The notes beneath the pieces were generated by a model. It made no database searches. It worked only from the letters and a program-made list of their open reading frames with translations, and was not told the origin of the DNA. Of a stretch of DNA of 64,000 nt, positions 54,860 through 63,757 are shown piece by piece. Source of the stretch: Dyella amyloliquefaciens. Its GTDB lineage: Bacteria; Pseudomonadota; Gammaproteobacteria; Xanthomonadales; Rhodanobacteraceae. A program made the translations under genes and the position numbers. The stretch covers positions 1,055,973-1,119,972 of the forward strand of contig NZ_SAYT01000001.1 of assembly GCF_004296575.1 (NCBI RefSeq), written 5' to 3'. Position 1 is the first letter of the stretch; every line of letters begins with the position of its first letter.

Positions 54860-56356
54860 TCACGCCGCCTCGGCCTTGAGCTTGCGCGGACCGTTGAGCA
54901 GCGCCTGGCGCACATGCGACACCACCAGATCCACTTCGTCGCTGCTCACCAGGAAGTGCGGTGTGAAGCGCAGCGAATTGGTGCCGCCGTGGATCACGCC
55001 GACGCCGCGCTCACGCATGTACTCCTCGATGGAGTTGGCGCCGTAGCACTTGAACTCCGGTGCGAGCTCGCACGAGAACAGCAGGCCGGTGCCCTGCACC
55101 TTGGTGATCAGTCCACCCAGCTCGTTCTTCAGCGTATTGAGCTTGTCGACGAATTCCTTGCCGCGCTCACGGATGTTGTTGCGCACTTCGTCGGTGAGCA
55201 CGTTGAGCGTGGCCAGGGCCACGTCCAACGCACGCGGGTTGGCAGTCATGGTGTTGCCGTAGATGCCCTTGCGGTAGAGCTCTGCCGTGCGCTCGCTCAC
55301 GGCGAGCACCGACATCGGATACTGTCCCGCGTTGAGCGCCTTGGAGAAGGTCTCCATGTCCGGCGGCGCCAGCTTCTCGAAGCCGGGGTAGTCGGTGACC
55401 GACAGCACGCCATGCGCACGCAGGCCGGCCTGGATCGAGTCAACCAACAGCAGGGTGCCGTGCGCTTCGGTGAGCGCGCGTGCCTTCTGGTAGAACTCCG
55501 GCGTTACCGCACGGCCCGGATCGCCTTCGCCCATCACCGGCTCGAGGAACATCGCCTCGATGAACCAGCCGTGCTTCTCGGCATCGGCGAACACCGCTTC
55601 GAGCTGCGCGACGTCGTACGGCTGCACCGTGAGCAGCGTGTCCTCGTGGCGATAGCTGGCGAGATGCTGCAGATAGGTCTTGCGCGTGGAATCGGAATAC
55701 AGCGCCGGGCGATCGGTACGGCCGTGGAAGGCGCCCTTCACCGCCACACGCTTGATGGCGCGGCCGGCGTGGCGCGCACCGGCATCGGTCATCAATTTGG
55801 CGTTGACGTCGGCGATGCGGCAGGCGAGGCCGACGGCTTCGGAACCGGAGTTGAGGCACAGGTAACGCGTATACGGATTGCCACCGCGGTGGCAGCCCAG
55901 TTCGCGATCCATCGCCTGCGTGAAACGCATCTGCGAAATGCTCGGCGTCATCACGTTCGCCATCACCTGCGGGCGCGCCAGCGCCGCGTCGATGGCCGCA
56001 TGGTTGTGGCCCAGGCCGAGCATGCCGTAACCACCGTTGTCGTGGATCACCGCGCCCTTGAAGCTGACCACCCACGGACCGCGCGCTGCAGCAGGCAGGT
56101 ACGGGTTGATCGCATCGTCGGGATAGAAATTGACGAATTCCGACTGCGCCTTCGCCAGCTGTTCGCTTTCGTCGAGCCTGAGGAAGTCACCCAACTCGCT
56201 GCGCAGCTCACGATGACGCGCGACGGCTTCACTGATCGCCTGCGCCAGCTCAGGATGGCTGGCAGCAAAACGCTCGATGACGGCGTCTTCAAGTCCGGTG
56301 GTCAGCGGTGCGCCGCCGAATTCGCGCAATTCGCGCAGCTGATCAATCACGCCCAT
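54860..56356 (-). CDS. Class III aminotransferase of unassigned substrate
   Basis: 498 residues, fold-type I PLP enzyme. AVIHDNGGYGMLGLGHNHAAI, LCLNSGSEAVGLACRIAD (phosphate-binding, about 167-184), AFHGRTDRPALY, EAMFLEPVMGEGDPGRAVTPEFYQ, LLVDSIQAGLRAHG (Asp306) and ETFSKALNAGQYPMSVLAV (PLP Lys339) are visible. The usual DExQTG is DSIQAG here, so it is an outlier to GabT/ArgD. An N-terminal extension of about 80 residues (helical, charged) is unusual. The start at 56356 has AAGGAGG upstream. It is divergent from the ABC exporter operon, and its substrate is unknown. Confidence 0.85.
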   Translation of the reverse strand: MGVIDQLRELREFGGAPLTTGLEDAVIERFAASHPELAQAISEAVARHRELRSELGDFLRLDESEQLAKAQSEFVNFYPDDAINPYLPAAARGPWVVSFKGAVIHDNGGYGMLGLGHNHAAIDAALARPQVMANVMTPSISQMRFTQAMDRELGCHRGGNPYTRYLCLNSGSEAVGLACRIADVNAKLMTDAGARHAGRAIKRVAVKGAFHGRTDRPALYSDSTRKTYLQHLASYRHEDTLLTVQPYDVAQLEAVFADAEKHGWFIEAMFLEPVMGEGDPGRAVTPEFYQKARALTEAHGTLLLVDSIQAGLRAHGVLSVTDYPGFEKLAPPDMETFSKALNAGQYPMSVLAVSERTAELYRKGIYGNTMTANPRALDVALATLNVLTDEVRNNIRERGKEFVDKLNTLKNELGGLITKVQGTGLLFSCELAPEFKCYGANSIEEYMRERGVGVIHGGTNSLRFTPHFLVSSDEVDLVVSHVRQALLNGPRKLKAEAA

Positions 56357-56639
56357 GGGTTCCTCCTTCAAGGTCGACTTGCCTGCCTCCCAGTGGCGGG
56401 CGCACCGACGTTTCAACGAATGCAGGGTGGAAACGTGCGGTTGGTCCGCGTTTCCCGGCCTGTGGGGGCCATGTCGCACTGCGATCCTCCACGGATGTGC
56501 GGTGCAACGACTATCCGAGCATAGCGCGGCGATTTCGCCGCCGGTACCCCGGGTGACGCTTGTCACCTGCGCCGGCTGACGCTGGCGACTCCCGGCAAAC
56601 CCTTGCCGCGCCTAGCATGGCGGCCAAGGAGGAGGACCC

Positions 56640-57554
56640 ATGGAACAACCTGTCGCAACGGTCGCCAGCCTGGCTGGCGCAGTCAAACGTTACGGTGCTT
56701 TAACGGCGCTGGACGGCCTGGATCTCATGTTGCACCGCGGCGAATTGCTCGCCTTGCTCGGCCCCAACGGTGCGGGCAAGAGCACGGCGATCAACCTGCT
56801 GCTGGGATTGGTGCGCGCGGACGCCGGACGCGTGAGCCTGTTCGGCAAGGATCCGCAGGACATCGACGCGCGGCGGCGCATTGGCGTGATGCTGCAATCG
56901 GCGGTGTTGCCGGGCACGCTCAGTGTGAGCGAACTGCTCCGCCTGACGATGAGCTATTACCCCGCGCCGCGCACGCTGGCGGAAACCGCGGAGATGGCAG
57001 GCGTCAGCGACTTGCTCGCGCGACGTTACGCCGGCTTGTCCGGCGGCCAGCAACGCCGCGTGCAATTTGCGATGGCGCTGTGCGGACGCCCGGAACTGCT
57101 GTTCCTCGATGAACCCACCGTGGGTATGGACATCGATGCGCGCCGCAAGCTGTGGGCCGCCATTCGCCAGCTCGTCGCCGAAGGCTGCGCCGTCGTACTC
57201 ACCACGCATTACCTGGAAGAAGCCGAGGCGCTGGCGCAACGCGTGGTGGTACTCGCCAAGGGGCGCGTGTTGAGCGACGGCAGCGTGCATGCCTTGCGCT
57301 CACGCGTGGCGCATTCGCGCATCCGCTGCGTCACCGATCTCGACGCAGCAGCGGTTGCGATGTGGCCCAAGGTGACATCGGCAGTTCGTGAGGACGGGCG
57401 CCTGGAAGTATGCACGGAGGCCGCCGAGGCCGTGGTGCGCCGACTGCTCGATGCCGATCCGGCGTTGAGCGAACTGGAAGTACTGCGCGCAGGCCTCGCC
57501 GAGGCATTCACCGAAATCACCCGCGAAGAGTCGAACGAACAGGAGGCTGCGTGA
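56640..57554 (+). CDS. ABC transporter ATP-binding protein (drug/lipid exporter type)
   Basis: 304 residues with LLGPNGAGKSTAINLLLGL (Walker A), GVMLQSAVLPGTLSVSELL (Q-loop), GLSGGQQRRVQFAMAL (signature), LLFLDEPTVGMD (Walker B) and TTHYLEEAEALAQRV (H-loop), then a C-terminal extension of about 90 residues as in DrrA-type exporters. The ATG has GGAGGAGG upstream. The permease gene overlaps the stop by one base (TGATG). It is followed by two histidine kinases and a regulator in one unbroken overlapping run, the layout of a sensor-controlled exporter such as those responding to membrane or antibiotic stress. Confidence 0.94.
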   Translation: MEQPVATVASLAGAVKRYGALTALDGLDLMLHRGELLALLGPNGAGKSTAINLLLGLVRADAGRVSLFGKDPQDIDARRRIGVMLQSAVLPGTLSVSELLRLTMSYYPAPRTLAETAEMAGVSDLLARRYAGLSGGQQRRVQFAMALCGRPELLFLDEPTVGMDIDARRKLWAAIRQLVAEGCAVVLTTHYLEEAEALAQRVVVLAKGRVLSDGSVHALRSRVAHSRIRCVTDLDAAAVAMWPKVTSAVREDGRLEVCTEAAEAVVRRLLDADPALSELEVLRAGLAEAFTEITREESNEQEAA

Positions 57555-58345
57555 TGGACGCCGTCGAACAGATCGTCTTGCCGGAACGCTCCCGGCGCAT
57601 GCCGATGAGCCGCGTGATCGGCGCCTATCTGACCGAGATGCGCACCGAGTGCGTGCGCTACCTGCGTGCGCCGGGCTTCATGCTGCCGGTGCTGCTGTTG
57701 CCCACCATGTTCTATCTGCTGTTCGGCATCGTGATGAACCGCGTCAATGGGCCGGATGCGCTGCGCTTCCTGCTGGCCAGCTATGGCGTGTTCGGCGTGA
57801 TGAGTCCGGGCCTGTTCGGTTTCGGCGTATCGCTGGCGACCGAGCGTGATAACGGCTTGCTGACGCTGAAGCGGGCACTGCCCATGCCGCCGGGCGCCTA
57901 CCTGCTGGGCAAGATGCTGATGGCGATGCTGGCTGCGGGCGTGGTCATCGTGTTGCTGCTGGTCATGGCGGTCGGCCTGGGCCATGTGCCCGTCACAGCG
58001 GCCCAGGCGTTCCAGTTGCTGGTGACCGGCATGGTGGGCGTGTTGCCGTTCTGCGCGCTGGGCATGTTCATCGGCACGCTGGTCAAGGGGCAGGGCGCGC
58101 CGGGCGTACTCAACATGATCTACCTGCCGATGTCCTTCCTGTCCGGCCTGTGGGTACCGCTGTCGATGCTGCCGGGCGCGCTGCAGAAACTGGCGCCCAT
58201 CTGGCCGAGCAGCCACCTGCACGCGGTGGCCCTGCGGGCGGTGGGACTGAGCCAGGATCCGGTGGGCATGCATCTGCTGGTGCTGGCGGGCTTCACCGTG
58301 CTGTTCGGCGTGCTGGCGGCTCGACGCCTGCGTCGCGTGGGTTGA
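57554..58345 (+). CDS. ABC transporter permease (ABC-2 type)
   Basis: 263 residues with six predicted membrane helices of the ABC-2 family: FMLPVLLLPTMFYLLFGIVM, FLLASYGVFGVMSPGLFGFGVSLATERDNGLLTLKRALPMPPGAYLLGK (with the typical ERDxGxL intracellular motif), MLMAMLAAGVVIVLLLVMAVGL, LLVTGMVGVLPFCALGMFIGTLV, and IYLPMSFLSGLWVPLSMLP. It forms the export pore with the preceding ATPase. The cargo is unknown. The first histidine kinase begins 6 bases after its stop. Confidence 0.93.
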   Translation: MDAVEQIVLPERSRRMPMSRVIGAYLTEMRTECVRYLRAPGFMLPVLLLPTMFYLLFGIVMNRVNGPDALRFLLASYGVFGVMSPGLFGFGVSLATERDNGLLTLKRALPMPPGAYLLGKMLMAMLAAGVVIVLLLVMAVGLGHVPVTAAQAFQLLVTGMVGVLPFCALGMFIGTLVKGQGAPGVLNMIYLPMSFLSGLWVPLSMLPGALQKLAPIWPSSHLHAVALRAVGLSQDPVGMHLLVLAGFTVLFGVLAARRLRRVG

Positions 58346-58351
58346 AGTAGG

Positions 58352-59590
58352 ATGCGTGACGATCATGGGCCTGGGGAGGCGAACGCGGTGCGCAACTATC
58401 TGAGAGCCTGGTTCACCCCTGCGCCGGACTCGATGGTGGCCCACAGCATTCGCAAGGGAAAATCGCCCTGGGTCGATGCGGTGCACCTGTTGTGGTCGGT
58501 CTGGGTGTTCCTCACGCCGGTGTTCGACCGGTTCTCGCTGCGCTGGGTAGTACTTACCCTCATCAGCTACCCGATCTTTCTGCTGCTGTATTCCCGCTGC
58601 TGCTTCGCGCCGCGCCGGACGGTGTATCTCTACAGCCTCGCGCTGGTGGGCATGTCCTACCTGCTCATGCCCTGGTATCCGAGCGGCCTGACCTATTTCA
58701 TGTACGGCTGCGTGATGCTGTGCAGCCGCCGCATGAGCCTGCGCGCCTACATGGCCATCATCGCCGGCCTCAATGTAGTGATCCTGGTTGAAGCGTATCT
58801 GCTGCATTACCCGTGGCAGGCCATCGTCTGGATGCCGCTATGCAGCTTCATCGTCGGCCTGGCCGTGAACGCCGAGCGCATGAGCGAAGAAAAGGAGGTC
58901 GAGCTTCGCCTCTCGCATGAAGAGGTGCGCCGCCTGGCGGCCACCGCCGAACGCGAGCGCATCGGGCGCGACCTGCACGACCTTTTGGGTCACACGCTCT
59001 CGCTGATCACGCTCAAGCTCGAACTTTCCCGCAAGCTGTTTGATCGCGACAGCGAGGCGGCACGGCGTGAGATGGAAGAGGCGGAGCGGGTCGCTCGCCA
59101 TGCACTCGCTGAAGTGCGCGCTGCCGTCACCGGCATCCGTGCCACCGATCTCGCCGCGGAGCTGGCTTCCGCCAGGCTGCTGCTGGAGTCCTCGGACGTG
59201 GCGCTCGACTACGGCAATCTGCCGCCCTCGCTGCCCGCAGACCTCGAGCGCAGCCTGGCGCTGGTGTTGCGCGAAGCCGTGACCAATATCGCGCGGCATG
59301 CGCGGGCCAGCCGTGCGTCGGTGGCGATCGAGGTCATCGGCGAGACGTTGCAGTTGCGCGTGGACGACAACGGCCGTGGTGGCATTGGCGTTCACGGCAA
59401 CGGGCTTTGCGGCATGCACGAACGCGTGCGCGCGCTCGGCGGCCAGCTTCAGGTGGATTCACCGCTGGGGCAGGGTACGCGACTGTGCATCAGCGTGCCG
59501 CTGCGGCCGCGAGGCCGCATGTTCGACCTGCCCGGCGAGTCGAACAGCGCCGCCGCGCCGTGGGTGGAAAAGGAACGCCACGCCACATGA
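58352..59590 (+). CDS. Histidine kinase 1 (DesK/NarL type, HisKA_3)
   Basis: 412 residues: about five or six N-terminal membrane helices (about 45-165) without a large periplasmic part, a short coiled coil (MSEEKEVELRLSHEEVRRLAATA), the HisKA_3 phosphorylation site ERERIGRDLHDLLGHTLSLITLK, and a HATPase_c domain (LREAVTNIARHARASRASV; LRVDDNGRGGIGVHGNGLCGMHERVRALGG; G-rich LGQGTRLCISVPL). This architecture is that of DesK, which senses membrane state. The start could also be GTG 58388. Its last codon overlaps the start of a paralogous kinase (ATGA). Confidence 0.93.
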   Translation: MRDDHGPGEANAVRNYLRAWFTPAPDSMVAHSIRKGKSPWVDAVHLLWSVWVFLTPVFDRFSLRWVVLTLISYPIFLLLYSRCCFAPRRTVYLYSLALVGMSYLLMPWYPSGLTYFMYGCVMLCSRRMSLRAYMAIIAGLNVVILVEAYLLHYPWQAIVWMPLCSFIVGLAVNAERMSEEKEVELRLSHEEVRRLAATAERERIGRDLHDLLGHTLSLITLKLELSRKLFDRDSEAARREMEEAERVARHALAEVRAAVTGIRATDLAAELASARLLLESSDVALDYGNLPPSLPADLERSLALVLREAVTNIARHARASRASVAIEVIGETLQLRVDDNGRGGIGVHGNGLCGMHERVRALGGQLQVDSPLGQGTRLCISVPLRPRGRMFDLPGESNSAAAPWVEKERHAT

Positions 59591-60756
59591 AGCTCATGTC
59601 GGCCACAAGCCCGGATTCTCTGATGGCCCAGCTGCGCTCACCCGGCTTCCTGAGCTGGGAAGCCGCGGCAGGCAAACTATGGATGGTGGCACTGCTGCTG
59701 GGACCACTGGCGGATGCGCACGCCGTGTGGGCGCACTGGCTACCGGTCACCGTGCTGTCGATGCCTGTCTATCTTTACCTGCATTCGCGGGTCTACCACG
59801 GGCCTTATCGCCACCTGCTGTGGTACGCGTTGGGCATGGCAGCGCTGGGTCTTGCGGTGTGGCCTTACAACGGTGTCGCGCTTGGCTACGTGGTATCCGC
59901 CAGCATGTGCCTGGCTTATCTGCCGACGGTTCGCCAGTGGCTACTTGCGGTGGCGCTGCTGTCGTTGCCTGTGGGCCTGGTGTCGGTATGGATGCAGGTG
60001 TCGCCATGGATCATGGCGTTGGTGCTGTTTGCCTCGGTGCTTTCCGGTGCGGGTCATTTCCTGCGCATGAGCAATCTCCGCAAGGACTCGCAGCTGCGCC
60101 TGTCGCAGGACGAAGTGCGTCGACTGGCCATCCTGGCTGAGCGCGAGCGCATCGGCCGCGATTTGCACGACCTGCTCGGTCACACGCTGTCGCTGGTGAC
60201 GCTGAAGTCGGAACTCGCACGCAAGCTGGCCTTGATCGATCCACCGCGTGCGCAGCGCGAGATGGACGAAGTGGAGCGCGTGGCGCGTCACGCGCTGGCC
60301 GAAGTGCGCGCCGCGGTGACCGGCATGCGATGCAGTGATTTGGCCGCGGAGATGGTGTCGGCGCGGCTGATGCTGGAAGCGTCGGGCCTGATGTTCGATG
60401 GCGAATTGCCCGCAGGCGCAACACTGCCACCCGCCATCGAGGCACCGCTTGCGCTCGTGCTACGCGAAGCAATCACCAACATCCACCGGCATGCGCGAGC
60501 CACGAGGGCCAGCGTGCGGTTTCAACCTGGAACGGAGTTATTCCAGATGTGCATCAGTGACAACGGCTGCGGCGGACTGGCCGCGCACGGCAACGGCGTG
60601 AGCGGCATGCGCGAGCGCGTGAATGCGCTGGGAGGCAGCCTGCAGATCGATTCCCCGGCACGCAAGGGTACGACGCTGACGGTGCGGATACCGCTGCCCG
60701 CGAACGGTATCGTCGATGCCGTGCAACCGGTCGCTGCGTCAAGGAGCGCCGCATGA
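59587..60756 (+). CDS. Histidine kinase 2, tandem paralogue
   Basis: 389 residues with the same plan as the preceding kinase: an N-terminal multi-helix membrane domain (about 28-160) with quite different sequence, then a cytoplasmic part very similar to kinase 1 (RLSQDEVRRLAILAERERIGRDLHDLLGHTLSLVTLKSELARKLALID; RHALAEVRAAVTGMRCSDLAAEMVSARLMLEAS; LREAITNIHRHARATRASV; ISDNGCGGLAAHGNGVSGMRERVNALGG). This points to duplication with divergence of the sensor half. It overlaps both kinase 1 and the regulator gene by 4 bases. Confidence 0.93.
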   Translation: MKLMSATSPDSLMAQLRSPGFLSWEAAAGKLWMVALLLGPLADAHAVWAHWLPVTVLSMPVYLYLHSRVYHGPYRHLLWYALGMAALGLAVWPYNGVALGYVVSASMCLAYLPTVRQWLLAVALLSLPVGLVSVWMQVSPWIMALVLFASVLSGAGHFLRMSNLRKDSQLRLSQDEVRRLAILAERERIGRDLHDLLGHTLSLVTLKSELARKLALIDPPRAQREMDEVERVARHALAEVRAAVTGMRCSDLAAEMVSARLMLEASGLMFDGELPAGATLPPAIEAPLALVLREAITNIHRHARATRASVRFQPGTELFQMCISDNGCGGLAAHGNGVSGMRERVNALGGSLQIDSPARKGTTLTVRIPLPANGIVDAVQPVAASRSAA

Positions 60757-61355
60757 TCCGGGTGTTGCTCGCCGAAGACCAGGCCATGGTGCGCGGTGCA
60801 TTGTCCGCGCTGCTCAATCTCGAATCGGATATCGAAGTGCTCGGTTCCGCTGCCGATGGCGAAGCGGCGTGGCGCGAACTGCAGAGGCTCAAACCCGACG
60901 TGCTCGTCACCGACATCGAAATGCCAGGGTTGACCGGGCTGGAACTCGCGCAGCGCATCCAGCGGCACGAGTTGCCGATGAAGGTCATCATCGTCACGAC
61001 GTTCGCGCGCCCGGGCTTTCTGCGTCGCGCGCTCGATGCGGGTGTTTCCGGTTACCTGTTGAAGGACGCGCCGGCAGAGAACCTCGCCGAAGCCTTGCGG
61101 CTGGTTCATCGCGGCGGCCGTGCTATCGATCCTCAGCTGGCGCTTGAAGCGTGGTCCGAAGCCGATCCGCTCAATGATCGCGAGCGCCAGGTGCTGCGCC
61201 TTGCCGGTGAGGGGCAGTCAGCCAGCGATATCGCCAGCCAGCTCAACCTCTCGCATGGGACGGTGCGCAACTACCTGTCCGAAGCGATTGGCAAGCTGGG
61301 TGCCGCCAACCGCATCGAGGCTTACCGTCTGGCGAGGCAGAAGGGCTGGCTCTGA
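60753..61355 (+). CDS. NarL/FixJ family response regulator
   Basis: 200 residues. The receiver domain (1-120) has VLLAEDQAMVRGALSALL (acidic pair), VLVTDIEMPGLTG (phospho-acceptor Asp at about 54), VIIVTTFARPG (Thr) and GYLLKDAPAENL (Lys). The LuxR-type HTH (about 140-195) has LNDRERQVLRLAGEGQSASDIASQLNLSHGTVRNYLSEAIGKLG. It resembles DesR. It is coupled to kinase 2 by a 4-base overlap and probably regulates the exporter operon to which it belongs. A terminator follows. Confidence 0.94.
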   Translation: MIRVLLAEDQAMVRGALSALLNLESDIEVLGSAADGEAAWRELQRLKPDVLVTDIEMPGLTGLELAQRIQRHELPMKVIIVTTFARPGFLRRALDAGVSGYLLKDAPAENLAEALRLVHRGGRAIDPQLALEAWSEADPLNDRERQVLRLAGEGQSASDIASQLNLSHGTVRNYLSEAIGKLGAANRIEAYRLARQKGWL

Positions 61356-61407
61356 TCGGCTACACACCCTGCGATCCATGAACGGTTGAGCCTGGACCCA
61401 GTGAAAG

Positions 61408-61428
61408 CCGCCCTCCGGGGCGGTTTTT
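61408..61428 (+). terminator. Terminator after the exporter/two-component operon
   Basis: CCGCCC/GGGCGG with a 4-base loop is followed by five Ts. Confidence 0.85.
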
Positions 61429-61458
61429 GCTGTTCCGGCCCTGTCGGGTGCTTTGCGC

Positions 61459-61464
61459 GATAAT
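61459..61464 (+). promoter_or_regulatory. Probable queA -10 element
   Basis: GATAAT lies 28 bases before the GTG at 61492. It sits inside the possible upstream in-frame extension (from TTG 61453) and so argues against that longer start. Confidence 0.45.
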
Positions 61465-61491
61465 GGCCCATTCGACGCCAGTATCTCAGCC

Positions 61492-62520
61492 GTGAAGAAG
61501 ACCGATTTCGACTTTGAACTCCCGCCCGAGCTGATCGCCCAGGCTCCGCTGGCCGAGCGCTCGGCCAGCCGCCTGCTGGTGCTCGACATTGAGGCGCAAG
61601 CGCGTCAGGACCGCATGTTCCGCGAGTTGCCGGAGTTCCTGTGCGAAGGCGATCTGCTGGTCTTCAATGACACGCGCGTGTTGCCGGCGCGCCTGTATGG
61701 TCGCAAGGACACGGGCGGGCAGGTGGAAATCCTGATCGAGCGCGTGACCGGCGCACACGAAGCCACGGTGCAGCTGGGTGTGAGCAAGAAGCCGAAGGAA
61801 GGCGGGCGGATCGAGTTGGCCGATGGCAGCCACGCCGTTGTGCTCGGGCGCGACGGGCAGTTTTTCCGCCTGCGCTTCGAATCGCCCGATCCGCTGGAGC
61901 GCTTGCTGCTGCGCCTGGGCGAGATGCCATTGCCTCCCTACATCACGCGCCATGCCGACGAGAGCGACATGGAGCGCTACCAGACGGTGTTCGCACGCGA
62001 GCCCGGTGCGGTGGCGGCGCCGACCGCCGGCTTGCATTTTGATGAGGCGACGTTGGCCACGCTGCGCGAACGCGGCATCCAGTTTGGCTACGTGACCCTG
62101 CACGTGGGCGCCGGGACGTTCCAGCCCATGCGTGCCGATGACATCAAGGACCACCAGATGCATCGCGAGTGGCTCAATGTCGGCGCGAGCCTGGTGGAGC
62201 AGGTCCGTCGCACGCGAGCGGCTGGCGGTCGCGTGATTGCCGTGGGCACGACGGTGGTGCGTGCACTGGAAAGCGCTGTGCGCGATGGCGAGCTGCAGCC
62301 GTTTGCAGGTGAGACGCAGATTTTCATTTTCCCGGGTTACAAGTTCAGCAGCATCGATGGCTTGCTGACCAACTTCCATTTGCCGCAATCGACGTTGTTG
62401 ATGCTGGTGTCGGCGTTGGCGGGCAAGGATTTCATGCTGGCTTCGTATCGGCATGCCGTCGAGCAGAAGTACCGGTTCTTCTCTTATGGCGATGCGATGT
62501 TGATTTTGCCGAAGGGCTGA
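61492..62520 (+). CDS. queA: S-adenosylmethionine:tRNA ribosyltransferase-isomerase
   Basis: QueA transfers and isomerises the ribose of SAM onto 7-aminomethyl-7-deazaguanine in tRNA, the penultimate step of queuosine synthesis. The 342 residues contain KKTDFDFELPPELIAQAPLAERSASRLLVLD, LLVFNDTRVLPARLYG, PLPPYITRHADESDMERYQTVFAREPGAVAAPTAGLHFDEATL, YVTLHVGAGTFQPMRADDI and the C-terminal LTNFHLPQSTLLMLVSALAG. I take GTG 61492 as the start, matching the conserved MKKTDF. tgt, which usually follows queA, is not in the window; a repeat array starts 17 bases after the stop. Confidence 0.96.
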   Translation: MKKTDFDFELPPELIAQAPLAERSASRLLVLDIEAQARQDRMFRELPEFLCEGDLLVFNDTRVLPARLYGRKDTGGQVEILIERVTGAHEATVQLGVSKKPKEGGRIELADGSHAVVLGRDGQFFRLRFESPDPLERLLLRLGEMPLPPYITRHADESDMERYQTVFAREPGAVAAPTAGLHFDEATLATLRERGIQFGYVTLHVGAGTFQPMRADDIKDHQMHREWLNVGASLVEQVRRTRAAGGRVIAVGTTVVRALESAVRDGELQPFAGETQIFIFPGYKFSSIDGLLTNFHLPQSTLLMLVSALAGKDFMLASYRHAVEQKYRFFSYGDAMLILPKG

Positions 62521-62537
62521 GGCACGTCTTTGCTTCT

Positions 62538-63757
62538 GTAGGAGCGCACCCTGTGCGCGATCGCCTTTCGCCTCTGTCTCCATAGTTCGTCATTCCAGCG
62601 AAAGCTGGAATCCAGTGACTTGGCTCCTGGCTTCTGGGTGAGTTGTTTTCGCCAGCTTGCTCGCCTGCCGCGGGCTTCCGCTGCCCTGCCGGGCAGCGGG
62701 TCACTTCTCTTTGCATGGCCAAAGAGAAGTAACCAAGAGAAAGGCCACCCCGATGCCACGCCTTCCGGGCTATCGCCCGGAAGGTTCGCGGGCGGGCTCC
62801 GGGGTTTGTCGACAGGGCGTCCTACCGGCCACCCTTCGGGCTTTCCTCCACCCGCCCGCCGCGTCATAGGGGAGGGGAGGTCAAAAGCCAGAGCGAAGAG
62901 CCGACTCCTCTCCCTGTAGGAGCGCACCCTGTGCGCGACCGCCTTTCGCCGCTGTCTCCATAGTTCGTCATTCCCGCGAAAGCTGGAATCCAGTGACTTG
63001 GTTCCTGGCTTTTGGGTGAGTTGTTTCCGCCAGCTTGCTCGCCTGCCGCGGGCTTCCGACGGCCTGCCGGCCGCCGGGTCACTTCTCTTTGCATGGCCAA
63101 AGAGAAGTAACCAAGAGAAAGGCCACCCCGATGCCACGCCTTCCGGGCTAATGTCCGGAAGGTCCGCGGGCGGGTTACGGGGTTTGTCGACAGGGCTTCC
63201 TGCCCTGACGACAAACTGGCCGGCGTCCTGCCGGCCACCCTTCGGGCTTTCCTCCACCCGCCCGCCGCGTCATAGGGGAGGGGGGATCAAAAGCCAAAAC
63301 GAAGAGCCGACTCCTCTCCCTGTAGGAGCGCACCCTGTGCGCGACCGCCTTTCGCCGCTGTCTCCAAAGTTCGTCATTCCTGCGAAAGCTGGAATCCCGT
63401 GACTTGGCTCCTGGCTCCTGGCTTCTGGGTGAGTTGTTTCCGCCAGCTTGCTCGCCTGCCGCGGGCTTCCGCTGCCCTGCCGGGCAGCGGGTCACTTCTC
63501 TTTGCATGGCCAAAGAGAAGTAACCAAGAGAAAGGCCACCCCGATGCCACGCCTTCCGGGCTAATGCCCGGAAGGTCCGCGGGCGGGTTACGGGGTTTGT
63601 CGACAGGGCTTCCTGCCCTGACGACAAACTGGCCGGCGTCCTGCCGGCCACCCTTCGGGCTTTCCTCCACCCGCCCGCCACGTCATAGGGGAGGGGAGAT
63701 CAAAAGCCAAAACGAAGAGCCGACTCCTCTCCCTGTAGGAGCGCACCCGGTGCGCGA
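62538..63757. repeat. Tandem array of composite hairpin repeats (three full units and a fragment)
   Basis: Units begin at 62538, 62916, 63322 and 63735 (periods 378, 406 and 413). Each full unit has, in order: a GTAGGAGCGCACCCTGTGCG REP; a hairpin ATTCCAGC/GCTGGAAT (62592-62611 in unit 1, partly decayed in units 2 and 3); the segment CCAGTGACTTGGCTCC; a perfect hairpin ACTTCTCTTTG/CAAAGAGAAGT (62703-62730 in unit 1); and a CCTTCCGGGC/GCCCGGAAGG hairpin (62761-62784). A T/C-rich end before the next REP closes the unit. Unit 1 lacks about 28 bases found near the ends of units 2 and 3. Open frames across it are products of composition and repetition. Confidence 0.92.

Noticed and set aside
62538..63757. 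CRISPR array
   Set aside because: Units are about 400 bases, near-identical throughout and built of hairpins; there are no short repeats with unique spacers and no cas genes.
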